Source: SZUA-320 sp963707875 (GTDB lineage Bacteria > Gemmatimonadota > Gemmatimonadetes > Gemmatimonadales > GWC2-71-9). From it: 64,000 bases of DNA. The stretch is taken from the NCBI GenBank assembly GCA_963707875.1, contig CAVPRU010000001.1, forward strand, positions 62,001 to 126,000, read 5' to 3'. Below the pieces are notes generated by a model. It worked only from the letters and a program-made list of their open reading frames with translations. It did no database searches and was not told the DNA's origin. Positions 63,420 through 64,000 of the stretch are shown here, in pieces. A program made the position numbers and the translations under genes. The first letter of the stretch is position 1. The number at the start of each line of letters is the position of its first letter.

Positions 63420-64000
63420 CCGCCCAACTCCACAATGGTGACCCCGCTGCCACCCTGGTTGTGGGGCGCCAGCGCGAACCTGGTCACCCGACGGTCGGAC
63501 CGGACCAGCTCGTGGACCCGCTCCCGTACTGCCCCGGTGCCCTTGCCGTGGATCACCTTGAGGAGCGGGAACGCCGCGAGTACTGCCGCATCGAGCGCGG
63601 CCAGCATGGCCATCTCGGCCTCGTCCACCCGCATCCCGCGCAGATCGATTTCCGCTCCGCGTCATCGGCCCGGGCGGTCACCGCGGCCGACTCCGCGGCC
63701 AGAGGATCGGACCGGGGGGGCCGGCGGAACCACCTCGGCGACCTGGTCCGGAGCCACCACCAGCCGGAGACTGCCCGCAACCACCAGCAACTGGCCGTCC
63801 TCGCGCTGTTCAATCACCTGGCCGAGTCCTCCACTTCGCAGCCGGACCCGATCCCCCAGCACCACGGAGACCCGCCTGGCCCCGGCGGCATCGGCCGCCT
63901 CGGCCTCGGCCTCGGTGGCCCGCAGATCTCGCACCGCCTCCTCCACTGCCCGGCGAGCGTCCCGGGCCGCGTCCGCCTCGGTGGCCACCTGAATTGCCTC
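63416..64000 (-). CDS. mutS2: Endonuclease MutS2, C-terminal part, with two frameshifts in this sequence
   Basis: MutS2 suppresses recombination or rescues collided ribosomes. Only the end of the gene lies here. From the window edge the frame gives a coiled-coil tail and a KOW-like segment (VVLGDRVRLRSGGLGQVIEQ). After the GGGGGGG run (63714-63720) it continues in a second frame (DPLAAESAAVTARADDAE). Near 63650-63662 it shifts again to the Smr domain (EIDLRGMRVDEAEMAM, then VIHGKGTGAVRERV). The stop at 63416 overlaps dnaG as ATGA. The Smr nuclease residues D-L-R-G and HGKG are intact. Confidence 0.85.

Noticed and set aside
61962..63992. 676-codon plus-strand frame opposite dnaG-mutS2
   Set aside because: It is antisense to the primase domains and has no start context or recognisable domain.

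Overview
This window is a GC-rich, densely packed bacterial housekeeping region. The genes point to a diderm with a rod-shape/elongasome cluster (rodA, mrdA, mreBCD), a non-mevalonate (MEP) isoprenoid pathway (dxs, dxr, ispA, uppS), ribosomal and translation-factor operons, LPS-type glycosyltransferases and a predicted outer-membrane beta-barrel protein. Base composition, the abundance of GTG starts and the gene content fit Gemmatimonadota best. That assignment is an inference from general familiarity, since no rRNA gene is present. I see no mobile elements, CRISPR arrays or phage genes. No stretch above 300 bases lacks a gene.

Layout. 1-8110 (minus): folC (3' part outside the window), accD, the elongasome cluster rodA-mrdA-mreD-mreC-mreB, and dut. 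8107-21313 (minus): ald, an M16 protease, pnp and rpsO, then rseP-dxr-cdsA-uppS-frr-pyrH-tsf-rpsB-rpsI-rplM. 21428-30976 (minus): an acyl-CoA carboxylase set (BCCP, biotin carboxylase, carboxyltransferase) interrupted by an RNA m5U methyltransferase, then a beta-propeller lipoprotein, rpsA, cmk and aroA. 31047-32408 (plus): a small cassette of a receiver-only response regulator, a one-pass membrane protein and a pseudopilin, which is the least ordinary part of the window. 32447-34147 (minus): tRNA-Leu(UAA) and two family 2 glycosyltransferases. 34255-35814 (plus): the beta-barrel protein. 35796-50267 (minus): recN-nadK-dxs-ispA-xseB-xseA-folD-rny-zapA-zapB-like-pheT-pheS-rplT-rpmI-infC. 50453-64000 (minus): a RidA-like lipoprotein, hydrolase, metallo-beta-lactamase-fold protein, exonuclease, rex, rsmA, an RsbU/RsbW/STAS partner-switch set, pta, coaD, rsmD, recJ, a zinc-ribbon coiled-coil protein, dnaG and the 3' end of mutS2.

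Most neighbouring minus-strand genes overlap by four bases (ATGA or GTGA) or one base (TGATG), so translational coupling is pervasive and many starts can be fixed from these junctions. Many starts are GTG, and infC appears to start with CTG. The clearest regulatory sites are a perfect Rex operator at the rex promoter, a consensus promoter followed by an attenuator-like terminator in the infC leader, and terminator hairpins after rpsO, rplT and rpsA.

Four genes (xseA, pheS, dnaG, mutS2) are broken by single-base shifts, and most of these can be placed at short C/G homopolymers. One is essential pheS. I read these as consensus-sequence errors, not true pseudogenes, and each affected gene is annotated over its full reconstructed extent.
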